A program made the position numbers and the translations under genes. From an uncultured Verrucomicrobiales bacterium (GTDB lineage: Bacteria > Verrucomicrobiota > Verrucomicrobiia > Verrucomicrobiales > DEV007), in the NCBI GenBank assembly GCA_937891465.1, contig CALAHF010000162.1, positions 61,967 through 125,966 of the forward strand: 64,000 bases of DNA, written 5' to 3'. Shown piece after piece: positions 36,501 to 45,500 of the stretch; the stretch's first letter is position 1; every line of letters begins with the position of its first letter. The notes under the pieces are model-generated. The model was not told where the DNA came from. It searched no databases and saw nothing but the letters and a program-made list of their open reading frames with translations.

Positions 36501-37192
36501 TTCTCGCCAAGGCTCATCGATTCGAAGCGTCCACTTTCGATTCTGTTCTAATCTCGAATGACGGCTCAGGAAAATTTAAAATCACACCGCTACCTGAATT
36601 GGCTCAAATTGCGCCGACATTTGGAATTGCTGTTGCTGATTTCGATTTGGACGGCTGGTTGGATCTCGTTCTGGCTCAGAATTTTTACACTTCGCAAAAG
36701 GAAACTGGACCCATGGACGGAAGTCTCAGTCTGTTCCTTCGCGGAAATCCAAATGCGTCGGGTCCTGATGATCAATTTATACCAATGTGGCCACGTGAAA
36801 GTGGGATCCTTGTGCCGGGGGATGCCAAAAGTGCAGGCGTTGGCGATATCAATGGCGATCTGCGTCCTGACGTACTGATCGGCGTGAACAACGGGCCGCC
36901 CCGACTCTTTCTGAATCAGTCAAGCCAGCCGGGAATTTCGATTCGGTTGATCGGAAAGGCGGGCAATCCGAATGCGATTGGCGCACGAGTGATTGCTGAA
37001 TTCGATGATGAGAAAGTCCAGATCCGTGAGATCCATGCCGGAGGAGGCTATTTGACTCAAGATTCGTCAGGTTTGATTCTCAAAAAACCAGAAGGGAATG
37101 GATCGATAAAAGTGATTTGGCCAGACGGAAAGACCAGTTTGCGTAAAATCGATTCAGCTGAATCGGAGGTAGAGTTCACTGAACCGGAGTAA
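33509..37192 (+). CDS. Secreted ASPIC/UnbV protein with two FG-GAP propellers
   Basis: Protein of 1227 residues from GTG 33509, with a signal sequence (CLFFSLLTHLPVFGFG). Repeated calcium-binding-like motifs of the FG-GAP/VCBS type, such as DLDGDGQVDLFFANG and DFDGDGHIDLFLPTG, form a first propeller (about 75-520). An ASPIC/UnbV segment follows (FEDGSEMNRRLTPQNGYLES, about 545-610). A second propeller (about 670-1140) and a second UnbV-like end (REIHAGGGYLTQDSSG, about 1170-1220) repeat the plan. So the protein is a tandem duplication of one module. It is exported and perhaps surface-bound. Function unknown. Confidence 0.88.
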   Translation: MNRSACLFFSLLTHLPVFGFGADLVSVPFLKNDSPFNKSGPLFQKLNPADTGIDFVNPIDTDHPDDRLYYSAMACGNVAAGDLDGDGQVDLFFANGPIANRLFRQSEAFQFVDVSDESGISDSESWSTGAAFADVDSDGDLDIYVCCYDSPNRLFINESIPGKLKFSEQAEQFGLDVKDAGLMPTFADIDNDGDLDVFVAVNAYYRKGGRPKGGIPVQNNVGKLKVLAPWDRFYGVSGIDPESGEPKYEEIGRPNYLFLNKGGGKGFTDISLKAGILRKQSHTNSAAWIDFDDDGDLDLHVGNDFTDRDEFYRNDGAGKFTEVAANVLQHTTWFSMGSTAEDFNNDGMTDLIVADMLPTSHFREKVTMGEMGSSFEGMFAEGLPIQKMANAFFVNTGTGLFFEMAQQSGLARSDWTWTLKSGDFDGDGHIDLFLPTGHTRDFNNSDLSYVTPAMRVGKNYWDFYEHIPELREPNAAFRNLGDLKFEPASKAWGFEGETMSYGTALADLDRDGDLDLIIHQLNNPPAIYRNTAAEKGGRFLQVRLKDDRGHFQQNAAKVTVRFEDGSEMNRRLTPQNGYLESDEPVLHFGLDSKTPAEIVVNWSTGQQQYEISEVSQRYEISPSDEASARKKLEFPQPLFRESRSLLSLDFRETPFDDFAKQPLLPHQHSQLGPGQAWSDADGDGALDLVLSGSAGKPTRLLLNRGLDENDNPIFSLRNSAAFAGDALSEDMGVLFFEADGDGDPDLFVVSGSVESTKLGDRLYLNDGEGNFMSASPSSIPATKSSGSVVSAADFDRDGDLDLFLGGRIIPGKYPKTANSSIFVNNGNLQFRDVTNQVAPEVINCGLVTSGIWTDVDGDSWLDLLVTHEWGPVKLFRNDKGILKEETGSAGLAPHTGWWNSISAGDFDRDGDIDYIAGNFGRNTKYHPTAAKPELLFYGRFDDTGQPHLIEAKLDENGAILPRRGFSCSREAMPGLHGKMKTFTNFAGSSLEQIYDPSLLAKAHRFEASTFDSVLISNDGSGKFKITPLPELAQIAPTFGIAVADFDLDGWLDLVLAQNFYTSQKETGPMDGSLSLFLRGNPNASGPDDQFIPMWPRESGILVPGDAKSAGVGDINGDLRPDVLIGVNNGPPRLFLNQSSQPGISIRLIGKAGNPNAIGARVIAEFDDEKVQIREIHAGGGYLTQDSSGLILKKPEGNGSIKVIWPDGKTSLRKIDSAESEVEFTEPE

Positions 37193-37207
37193 ACCAAACG
37201 GGGGGGC

Positions 37208-37618
37208 TTACTCCTCGTTTTTCCACCAATCCGCGCCGCGTTCCCAGGGATCAAGTGCCTGAGTGTTGTCTTCACTTGCTTCCGGCATTTCGCTAGTTGA
37301 GAGCCAATCTTCGGCATCAAAAACAGTGTCGTCGCGTGAAACTTCGTCGAGAAGCAAAGCGAGTTCATCCTGCTCGGTTTGCTGCTTCTTCTCGCGGACA
37401 ACGAGGTAAACGAAAAACATTCCGATACCGATCAGCATCCCCACAATCAAACAAAGAATGCTGACTGCTAAAATCGAGTCCTCTTTTACATTCGTGCTCA
37501 CCCCGTTGCCAAAATTTTGGCTCTGGGTTTCCATAAAGAAATCGGCACTTAAGAGCGCGACAAGGAACCCGCCGAAAATCACGGCGATTGAGTTGAGAGG
37601 TTTCTTGAATAGATTCAT
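37208..37618 (-). CDS. Small two-TM membrane protein with acidic tail
   Basis: Protein of 136 residues from ATG 37618 (four more codons are in frame upstream). Two hydrophobic segments (IAVIFGGFLVALLSADFF and ILAVSILCLIVGMLIGIGMFFVYLV, given in part) flank a short loop. A cytoplasmic acidic tail follows (LLLDEVSRDDTVFDAEDW) and the C-terminus has WERGADWWKNEE. No family recognised. Tail-to-tail with the ASPIC gene, 15 bases away. Confidence 0.6.
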   Translation of the reverse strand: MNLFKKPLNSIAVIFGGFLVALLSADFFMETQSQNFGNGVSTNVKEDSILAVSILCLIVGMLIGIGMFFVYLVVREKKQQTEQDELALLLDEVSRDDTVFDAEDWLSTSEMPEASEDNTQALDPWERGADWWKNEE

Positions 37619-37780
37619 CAAAATTATCAATTTCGAAACTCAGACCCAATACTTGTATCTTTTTTAAAAAGAAATAGCAATTTTTAAATGTATTTTCCGT
37701 AAAAATTTGTAAATTTCCGATATCTGCCCGTTTTTGGGACTAACCAGAGTAAGATTACCCAAAACTCCTTAAAATTTGCT

Positions 37781-38854
37781 ATGAACGATTCCGAACGCGA
37801 TTTTCTTCTTAACCTCCTCAATACGCCCAGCCCGACCGGGTTCGAAATTCCGGGTCAAAAAGTCTGGGCCGAATACAACCGGTCACACGCTGATTCGGTT
37901 GAAAATGACGCCTACGGAAACACGTGGGCAACTCTTGGCGGAGATGAAACAGATGGTTTGACCGTGATGATCGAGGCTCACGCCGACGAAATTGGCTACA
38001 TGGTCAAACACATCACGAAAGAGGGGTTTCTGTTTGTCGATCGCATCGGTGGGTCCGACTGGGCGACCGCTCGTGGGCGGCGCATCACGATTCTCGGTGA
38101 TAAAGGCGAGGTGAAAGGAATTATCGGCAACACCGCGATTCACATTCGGGATCGTGAAAATTTAGAAAAAGGTCCTAAAGTCCACGAATTGGCCATCGAT
38201 ATTGGAGCGAGCAGCGCGGAAGACGTCGCTGAACTCGGAATTCGGGTTGGACATCCGGCTGTCTATTCTGACGCAGCAGAGCTTTTTGGTAAAAATCAGA
38301 TCATTGGGCGCGCCCTCGATAACCGGATCGGTGGATTTATCATTTCGCAGGTCATGAAAAAACTCGCGGCTGAAAAACAGGATTCGACCTGCATCGCCCT
38401 GAACGCCATTCAGGAAGAAATCGGTGGTTACGGTGCAAAAATGGCATCGTATCGATTGATGCCTGATGTTTGTCTCGTTCTCGATGTAACACACGCGACG
38501 GATTCTCCCGGCATCGAAGAAAAGCAGCACGGAACAGTCAAACTCGGTGGTGGCCCATCCATCACTCACGGAACGGCAAATCATCCGCTGGTTGTTCAGC
38601 GCATGATGCAAGTTGCTGAGGAAAAGGGAATCACCCTGCAGCACGAAGCATCATCCCGGGCGACCGGAACGGACACCGATTCGATTTACCACATCAAAAG
38701 CGGAATCCCGAGCGCACTGGTTTCATTGCCGCTGCGCTACATGCACTCAGTGGTCGAAATGGCCGATCTCGACGACGTCCAAAACGTGATCGATTTCATG
38801 GCAGCATTCGTCAGCTCGATCAAGAAAGACGATTCGTTTGCGCACGTTGTGTGA
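37781..38854 (+). CDS. M42 family metallopeptidase (glutamyl aminopeptidase-like)
   Basis: Di-zinc aminopeptidase fold of 357 residues. Metal and catalytic residues are in place: EAHADEIGYMV (zinc His and the Asp two residues later), IGRALDNRIGG (bridging Asp), NAIQEEIGGYG (catalytic Glu pair), LDVTHATD (zinc Asp) and the final RYMHSVVEMADLDDV (zinc His). M42 enzymes form tetrahedral 12-mers in the cytoplasm and trim peptides. No signal peptide. The upstream gap (37631-37780) is AT-rich and likely promoter-bearing; downstream is a four-unit phased repeat. Confidence 0.92.
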   Translation: MNDSERDFLLNLLNTPSPTGFEIPGQKVWAEYNRSHADSVENDAYGNTWATLGGDETDGLTVMIEAHADEIGYMVKHITKEGFLFVDRIGGSDWATARGRRITILGDKGEVKGIIGNTAIHIRDRENLEKGPKVHELAIDIGASSAEDVAELGIRVGHPAVYSDAAELFGKNQIIGRALDNRIGGFIISQVMKKLAAEKQDSTCIALNAIQEEIGGYGAKMASYRLMPDVCLVLDVTHATDSPGIEEKQHGTVKLGGGPSITHGTANHPLVVQRMMQVAEEKGITLQHEASSRATGTDTDSIYHIKSGIPSALVSLPLRYMHSVVEMADLDDVQNVIDFMAAFVSSIKKDDSFAHVV

Positions 38855-38871
38855 GCGGAAAAAGCTTCTCA

Positions 38872-38968
38872 CGAAGCAATAGGGTAAGTTCGACAAACCA
38901 ACCCTGTTGCTTCGAAATGGGTTTTCGAACAGACCCTATTGATTAATCGAACGTACCCTGTTAGTTCG
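38872..38968. repeat. 22-bp-phased intergenic repeat, locus 9 (4 units)
   Basis: Units at 38872-38892, 38894-38914, 38926-38946 and 38948-38968, with 22-nt steps inside pairs and a 32-nt step between pairs, exactly as at locus 6. The first pair faces inward and forms a near-perfect stem, CGAAGCAATAGGGT with ACCCTGTTGCTTCG. It lies between convergent genes. Confidence 0.88.
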
Positions 38969-38970
38969 TT

Positions 38971-40428
38971 TTACGCCAAAATCTCTTTCATCAAATGCCC
39001 ATGAACGTCGGTCAGTCGCATGTCGCGACCTGAGAAACGGTACGTTGATTTTGTGTGTTCGACGCCCAGCAGGTGAAGCATCGTGGCGTGAAGATCGTGA
39101 ATTTCGTAACGATTTTCAACCGCGCGATATCCGAAGTCATCTGTCCGACCGACATTTACCCCGCCTTTCACCCCGCCACCTGCCATCCACATGGTGAAGC
39201 CAAATGGATTGTGATCGCGACCGTTCGAGCCCTGCGCAAACGGCGTGCGCCCGAATTCACCGCCCCAAACCACCAGTGTCGAATCGAGCAGGCCCGTTCG
39301 TTTTAGATCTTTAATCAGTGCCGCGATGGGTTGGTCGACTGTCTTGCAGTTTTTGCCATGACCGTCAATCAGGCCTCCATGTTGATCCCAGCGATCGCCA
39401 TTTCCTCCCGGACAAGTCAGTTCGATGAAACGAACCCCGCGTTCAACCAGTCGCCGAGCCAACAAACATTGTAGGCCGAAGGTTTTTGTCTGCGGGTAGT
39501 CGGCGTTCAGCCCATACATTTCTTTCACCGCATCGCCCTCGCCACTTAGGTCCATCAAATCCGGCACAGCTGATTGCATTCGAAAAGCCGTTTCGTAATT
39601 TTGAATCGCGGCTTCAACTTGCGGGTCATTTCCAAAATCTTGCGAGAGCGATTCACCATCAAGTTTGTTCAGTACATCGAGTTTGTTGCGCTGCAATTTG
39701 GGATTTTTCTCTGTTGGTTTTACGTTAGCGATCGGCTGATCTTTTGGCAGAAAAATCGACCCTTGATACGCGGCAGGTAAAAACCCTGAACCGAAACAAT
39801 CGAGTCCGCCCGGTGGAATCTGACCTCCGTTCAAAACGACGAATCCTGGAAGATCTTCATTTTCGGTTCCCAGCCCATACCCCATCCACGCGCCCATACT
39901 CGGCCGCCCCTGCAATCCGTTCCCTGTGTGAAGGAAATAATTTGCCGAAGTATGCTCGGAAAATTTCGAGGTCATCGATTTTACGATGGCCAATTCATCA
40001 ACAACTTCTTTTTCCGCAATGAAAGGAAACAAATCAGAAACCCACGTTCCGCTGTCGCCGCGTTGTTTGAACTCCCACTGATTTTTCAGCACCTTGCCGA
40101 TGTTATCGAACTGCGTCGGCGCAAGATTCCCAATCGCGGTCCTGGGGTCTTGCCCATTGTATTTTTCGAGGGCCGGCTTGTAATCAAATGTATCGACTTG
40201 CGAGGGGCCGCCATCCATGTAGAGAAAAATCACATTCTTCGCCCGTGCCGGAAAATGCGGAGCTTTCGGAGCCAGCGGGTTGTCCAACGCCGAAGGTCGG
40301 CCGGAAACTCCCAGAGAATTTGCCTGAGCGGAGAGCGCGGTCATCGCAACGCCGCCAAAGCCCATTGAGCATTTGCGCAGCATGGCGCGACGTGAAGTCG
40401 GGCAGGATGTGAAATTGTTACAGTGCAT
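38971..40428 (-). CDS. DUF1501 family exported protein
   Basis: Protein of 485 residues. The N-terminus (TSRRAMLRKCSMGFGGVAM) is a twin-arginine-type signal, pointing to Tat export. DUF1501 has an alkaline-phosphatase-like fold related to sulfatases: KNVIFLYMDGGPSQVDTFDYKP (first metal loop), RGVRFIELTCPGGNGDRWDQHG and STLVVWGGEFGRTPFAQG. In Planctomycetes and Verrucomicrobiota it is almost always paired with PSCyt1/PSD1 proteins, as here. Reaction unknown. It follows the sulfatase by nine bases, so both are likely in one operon. Confidence 0.92.
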   Translation of the reverse strand: MHCNNFTSCPTSRRAMLRKCSMGFGGVAMTALSAQANSLGVSGRPSALDNPLAPKAPHFPARAKNVIFLYMDGGPSQVDTFDYKPALEKYNGQDPRTAIGNLAPTQFDNIGKVLKNQWEFKQRGDSGTWVSDLFPFIAEKEVVDELAIVKSMTSKFSEHTSANYFLHTGNGLQGRPSMGAWMGYGLGTENEDLPGFVVLNGGQIPPGGLDCFGSGFLPAAYQGSIFLPKDQPIANVKPTEKNPKLQRNKLDVLNKLDGESLSQDFGNDPQVEAAIQNYETAFRMQSAVPDLMDLSGEGDAVKEMYGLNADYPQTKTFGLQCLLARRLVERGVRFIELTCPGGNGDRWDQHGGLIDGHGKNCKTVDQPIAALIKDLKRTGLLDSTLVVWGGEFGRTPFAQGSNGRDHNPFGFTMWMAGGGVKGGVNVGRTDDFGYRAVENRYEIHDLHATMLHLLGVEHTKSTYRFSGRDMRLTDVHGHLMKEILA

Positions 40429-40437
40429 GTTTTTCTT

Positions 40438-41889
40438 CTAGGCCTCTGTTTTCTTTTTCTTCTTGGCTTTGTTTTTGCCCTTCCCTTTTCCAGTTGCAGG
40501 CTTTTTGCCGTATCCAGCTTTCCGCGTATTCGCGATTGCCTCGGTCTCGGCGCCTTTGTCACCCTGCGATTTCATCCACGAATCCAACTCAGCGCTGAGT
40601 TCGACTTTCAAATCCGCCAGTTTCGGGTCATCGATCAGATTGTTCAGACAGTGCGGGTCGTTCTTCACGTCGTAGAGTTCTTCTGCAGGGCGAAACGAAT
40701 ACTTCTTCGTCATCGCAATTGCTTGTTCATCGCTTGCTTCTGCTTTTTCAATCCATGTGTTCCAAAAAGCAATCTTGTCGCCACCCTCTCTGGTTATTGC
40801 ATTGGTGAATTTCACATCGGGATTCAAATTACGAATGTAACGATGCGTTTTCGTCGCGCAGGATCGAATCCCGAAGTTCTCCGAGCCGTTGATAATTCCA
40901 CGTGTCGTGTGGAGACCGAAAGTGTATTTTTTGTGCTCATCAGCTTCGCCTTTCAAAACAGAGAGGAATGATTTTCCATCCATCGTGTCGGGAATGGCTT
41001 CTCCAGCAGCCGCAAGAAAAGTCGGCGCGAGATCGACATACTCGACCAGTGCTGCGGAATTTGATCCGGCTTTAATTTGTCCAGGCCAGCGGGCGATCAT
41101 CCCCGAGGCGAGTCCCATTTCAAAACACGTCCACTTTGCAAAAGGAAATCCAGAGCCTTGTTCAGAAACAGCAATCACTAGCGTGTTTTCCGCAACTCCT
41201 TGTTCTTCCAGTAAATCAAGCAAGGCCCCGCACTGCGCATCGTAATAGGTGATTTCTGCGAGGTATTTTGAATAGGCATCTCTTGTTTTCGGTGTGTCCA
41301 CCCAGGTCGGCGGTAGCTTCAGCGACTCGGGTGGATAGGCCGAGGCATCGCCCTTGTCATAAGGAGAATGCGGCTCGTTCGAACAAGCCATGATCGAAAA
41401 CGGCTTCCCCGCAGCCTTTGACTCCCCAATCATTTTCTTCAGCTCCGGATAGGGGTTTTCTTTCGCGGGATTCGCTGTTTTGAATTCACCCGAATACTCA
41501 AACGGAAAGGATTCTTTCGGCGCAATATGCGTTTTTCCCGAAAGCGCTGTTCGATAGCCGGCGTCCTGCAAATAGTGCACGATCGATTTCGTGCCGTCGT
41601 AGACGCACGTGTGATTCGGCCATGCACCCGATTTCACCGGATAGATTCCCGTGTAGATATTGTGCCGAGTCGGCGAACACATTGGCGCGGTTTGAAAGCA
41701 CCGCGAAAATTGCATTCCTTCTTTCGCAAGGGCATTCAATCGCGGTGTCTTTGCTTGTCCGCCGTAGACCTCCATATCGAGGTAGGTGCAATCATCAGCG
41801 ATGATGAAAACGATGTTTGGTTTTTCGGCGGCTGCGAGAGTAAAGAGCGTGCCGAAGAAAATTGTGAGGATAGCAATTTTTGATTTCAT
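40438..41889 (-). CDS. Exported sulfatase (N-sulfoglucosamine-sulfohydrolase-like)
   Basis: Type I sulfatase of 483 residues with a signal peptide (cut near TLAAA). The formylglycine motif is CSPTR at Cys71, preceded by IVFIIADDCTYLDM with metal-binding Asp residues. SGKTHI and the late EQGSGFPFAKW region resemble heparan N-sulfatases. It likely removes sulfate from polysaccharides outside the cytoplasm. Maturation needs a formylglycine-generating enzyme that is not in the window. The C-terminus is an odd Lys/Gly-rich tail (GKGKGKNKAKKKKKTEA). The start ATG overlaps the stop of the nucleotidyltransferase gene by four bases. Confidence 0.92.
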   Translation of the reverse strand: MKSKIAILTIFFGTLFTLAAAEKPNIVFIIADDCTYLDMEVYGGQAKTPRLNALAKEGMQFSRCFQTAPMCSPTRHNIYTGIYPVKSGAWPNHTCVYDGTKSIVHYLQDAGYRTALSGKTHIAPKESFPFEYSGEFKTANPAKENPYPELKKMIGESKAAGKPFSIMACSNEPHSPYDKGDASAYPPESLKLPPTWVDTPKTRDAYSKYLAEITYYDAQCGALLDLLEEQGVAENTLVIAVSEQGSGFPFAKWTCFEMGLASGMIARWPGQIKAGSNSAALVEYVDLAPTFLAAAGEAIPDTMDGKSFLSVLKGEADEHKKYTFGLHTTRGIINGSENFGIRSCATKTHRYIRNLNPDVKFTNAITREGGDKIAFWNTWIEKAEASDEQAIAMTKKYSFRPAEELYDVKNDPHCLNNLIDDPKLADLKVELSAELDSWMKSQGDKGAETEAIANTRKAGYGKKPATGKGKGKNKAKKKKKTEA

Positions 41890-42338
41890 TCGTCTTCAGA
41901 AAGTAAAGTTAAGCTTCGGATGTCTGCGCGGTCAGTGTCGCGATCGGCGGCCTTTTTCGACTCAATAAGGTCGCTTTTGCCAATATAGTTGACCTTTACT
42001 TCATCCATCTGTCCGATGTCACGTTGTTCCCAACTGGCATCGAAATCTAAGGGCTCAATTGTCGTTAAAAAATCCAGGGCAACAGGCGGTACACCAACAA
42101 AATATTGAGTTCCTTCTTTGGCGAAATCGCATTCCTCAATATCGACGAGCATCATTCCAAACTCTGAAAACGCATTCATTAACCGATTCGCATTTTCAGC
42201 ATCCGGTTTTATCCAAATGTCCAAACCCTTGGTGTGCCGAGGTTGGCTGTGATGTCCGACAGCCCATCCGCCAACGACTAAATATTTAACTCCGCCGTTG
42301 TTTAACGCTTGTAACATCTCTTTGAAGTCTGAGTTCAT
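41886..42338 (-). CDS. Nucleotidyltransferase-fold protein (MNT/DUF6036-like)
   Basis: Protein of 150 residues with a polymerase-beta-like nucleotidyltransferase core: YLVVGGWAVGHHSQPRHTKG followed by LDIWIKPDAENANRLMNAF. The usual family motif here is TKDLDIW; in this protein the first Asp is Gly (TKGLDIW), so catalysis may be impaired. Later segments SDLIESKKAADRDTDRADI fit the family's C-terminal helix. Such proteins often pair with a small upstream gene and resemble type IV/VII toxin-antitoxin nucleotidyltransferases. It overlaps that small gene by 53 bases and the sulfatase start by four. Confidence 0.75.
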   Translation of the reverse strand: MNSDFKEMLQALNNGGVKYLVVGGWAVGHHSQPRHTKGLDIWIKPDAENANRLMNAFSEFGMMLVDIEECDFAKEGTQYFVGVPPVALDFLTTIEPLDFDASWEQRDIGQMDEVKVNYIGKSDLIESKKAADRDTDRADIRSLTLLSEDE

Positions 42339-42513
42339 TTGGGTCGCCTCCTTTTAGTTTCCATGCTTCAACGATCAAAATCCATAGGCCGTTAGCGCGT
42401 TCACTTGGCGAAACGGCTTGCCACTGAGTGATGTGCAAGCGCTCCATTTCTTCAAATGAATCACATTTCTTCACCACCCATTTGGAACGGTCTTTTTTCA
42501 TCTCGGACACCAT
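42286..42513 (-). CDS. Small partner gene of the nucleotidyltransferase
   Basis: Protein of 75 residues, rich in charged residues and Trp, with the pattern KWVVKKCDSFEEMERLHI then QWQAVSPSERANGLW. Genes of this size and pattern often lie directly before DUF6036-type nucleotidyltransferases; a toxin-antitoxin relation is suspected but not shown. The 3' end overlaps the nucleotidyltransferase start by 53 bases in another frame. An in-frame Met at 42501 is an alternative start. Confidence 0.6.
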   Translation of the reverse strand: MVSEMKKDRSKWVVKKCDSFEEMERLHITQWQAVSPSERANGLWILIVEAWKLKGGDPNELRLQRDVTSVKQRRS

Positions 42514-42526
42514 AATTCATTTTTCA

Positions 42527-42569
42527 CGAACCAACAGGGTCTGTTCGACAAACCAACCCTGTTCGTTCG
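42527..42569. repeat. 22-bp-phased intergenic repeat, locus 10 (2 units, inverted)
   Basis: Units at 42527-42547 and 42549-42569 facing each other, 22 nt apart, flanked by TTTTCACGA on the left. They lie between the PSCyt1 giant and the nucleotidyltransferase pair. Confidence 0.88.
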
Positions 42570-42579
42570 AAAGTTGGGT

Positions 42580-45500
42580 TCAGTTCAAATACACAAAATC
42601 CTTCAGGTTAAAAATTACGTGTCCGAGATCGGCCCAGGTGAGTTCATTGATCGCGCCCTCGTTTTCGGCGGCTTGCTGATTCAAAAATCCCTCGAGCGCG
42701 TCGAGTTCATTTTTATTCGGAAGTTTTCCGAGTGCGGTTTCGAACATGGCTGAAATCCGCGCTTTGCTGTCGTCTTCTCCTGCGGAATTTTTTGCCCAAA
42801 GAGTCGTTTGTTCGATCACGAACGGATCGTTCATTAGCGCCAGGGACTGCGCGGGGACATTGGAAACGGAGCGGCGACCTTTGGGGCCGAATGGCCCAGG
42901 CATGTCAAAAGTCAGCATCATGGGACTGAGAAAATTTCGATAAATGGAACCGTAAACACTGCGGCGTCCCGCACCGTCTAAAGGTCCGCTTCCACGTCCT
43001 CCGCGACCGGTCATGAATTCGGTTCGATGTGTCGGAATGCTTTTGCCATAGAGCGTGGGATCAAGCCTGCCTGAGATCGCCAGCATGGAATCACGAATCG
43101 ATTCGGCCTGCAGTCGACGAACCGGCATGCGATGCAGCAAAATATTCTCCGGATCGACCGTGGCGATCAGCTCAGAATCCAAAGCGGAATCGGCGCTGCT
43201 TGATTGGCGATAAGTTTGTGACAGCACGATTTTGCGGATCGTGTTTTTCATTGACCAATCGTTGTTCACAAGGTCGGTTGCGAGAAAATCGAGCAACTCA
43301 GGGTGGCTCGGTTCTTGACCCATCGGCCCGAAATCATCGACGCTCGCGACAATGCCCCGACCAAATAGGTGATGCCAGAGACGGTTCACAAGCACCCGCG
43401 ATGTCAGTGGGTTTTCTGGATCGGTGATATTCTTTGCGAGCGAAATCCGATTTCCCTCGTTTCCGCCGAGCGCCGCAATCGCACGCGTGGGAACCGCTTC
43501 TCCCAGCTTCTTGTGGCTCCCGCGAATATAAACGAAACCTCCTTCGGGCGTGCCTTCCGCCATCGCGAGGGCGTAGCGTTCTCCTGGCAGCTTATCAATC
43601 AGAGTTCGGCCTTCGGCCAAAACCGGAGCGATGTTTTTTGAAAAATCATCGAGATTGATCAGTCCATTTGCGATCATCCAATTCAGAAATTCCGAATCAT
43701 TTGCTTTCGCTGTTCCTCGCTTCAAATCAGCAACTGCTTTCGTCCAGGCAGCGCTCAAATTTTCAGGAACGGTTCCATCACCCAAAGTCGCAGCGAGCAA
43801 AACGGCTGGTAATTCCTGCGGCGGGCTGCCTTCATCGTTGAACCAAATTTCATCGATCTCGACGGTGGCGTCGCCTTTATCGACGAATTCTAGAAACGCG
43901 TTGTGATCGATGTATTTGTTCAAATCACCGGAAAACGTGAACCAGCGAAACTCGCCTTCGGTCTTAACGCTCTTCTGGAAGGTCCCGCGAAAAATCAGAG
44001 CGTTGAATTTCTGCATGTGATAGTTATCCATCACAACGCGGGCGAATAGATTTTCAGCGCGGGCTTTCACGTGAATCTGACGCGTAGGAATTTTGAACGT
44101 TGGCGAGCGCAGAACTCCATTTTGTTTTTCACCCAATAGGGAACTCGTCGCCGTTCCCGGGACTGAAAATGGCTGGTCTTTCGAGAAGCTCAGTCCCGAT
44201 GTTGATCCCCCTGCTTGAAATGCTTTACCGCTGGTCGACCAACCTTCCGGCAATGTATTGCCTTCGAAATTTTCGAAACTCGTCGCTTCTTTTTCGAACG
44301 TTGCCCGTGTTTCTTTATAGCGGTTGGCGAGATTCTTGATCCCCGTAGCGACGTCAGGATTGGTCAGCCACTTTGCGAAAAAGCCGGCCGGTTTTTTGTC
44401 GTCCTTTTCCGTTGACGTAAAAAGTCGGCACCAGGCGGCGAGTTTATCTGCATCGAGACCGGCCTTCTTTGCCGCTTCCGAAATCTTGTCCGCTCCGGGC
44501 ATCGGCAGCCCGCTCGTCTCGCCCGCAGGCACATTGGAGAAAATAAATCGATCCACCTCGATGTGTCCCCAGCCGCCGCGGTTGTCATCAATGACTCGAA
44601 TTTCGGCTTCTTTCCCGGCGAAAGCCGCTACTGCCCAGCTAGCCGGTTTCAATTGGTCATTGTTCTCTCCGCTCGTCGCCAGAACTGATTTGCCATCGAC
44701 CCAAAGTTCCGCAGCCGTGTTTTTGTGATTTCCACCTGCGATGAGAAAATTGATGAATGGTTTCTCGATCGTGAATTTCTCCGAGATCAGCTTTCCCCGG
44801 GCCCCATCATTTTCTGGATATGAATTCGCGAAGCGCTTCCCAAAATCTCCCGTCAATTTCTGACTGCCGCGTTTCCCTTTCGCGGGTTCCGTCCCGAAAG
44901 CATCGCCTTCAACTTTCCACCTCGAATACGTTCCCGATTCAAAATCATCGAACATAATTCCCGCCCAGGGATCATCACCGGTTTTCGGTTCCTCCATCTT
45001 CGCCCGAACCAAATCCGCTGCCGCGGCGAGATAATCACTCGGGTCAAAATCTGACCTAACATTCGACAGTTCCGCGTTTGCTTTCTCTCGCAAATCAAGC
45101 AGCTGCGTCGCCGTTTTTTCGCGCACGCGACCGGGGTCCATCGGGTATTCCTGCCGCGTGCTGCTCTCCAAGTACGCCGTCAGCGAATAATAATCCGCTG
45201 TTGAAATCGCGTCGAATTTGTGATCGTGACATCGGGCACAGGCAATTGTCAGTCCGAGAAATGCTTTTCCAAACACATCGATTTGATTGGCCATGCGATC
45301 CGCTTCATCCTGCCGCACATCTGTCGGCGCGTGTGTTGCTTCATGGAAATACCAGAACGCGGTTCCCAGAATCGATTCATTAAATTGCTCATTCGGATTC
45401 CGTCGTGGCTCCATCAGCAAATCACCTGCTACATGTTCCGTTACCAATTCATCGTAGGGAAGATCCGCGTTGAACGCCCGAATTAGGTAGTCACGATATT

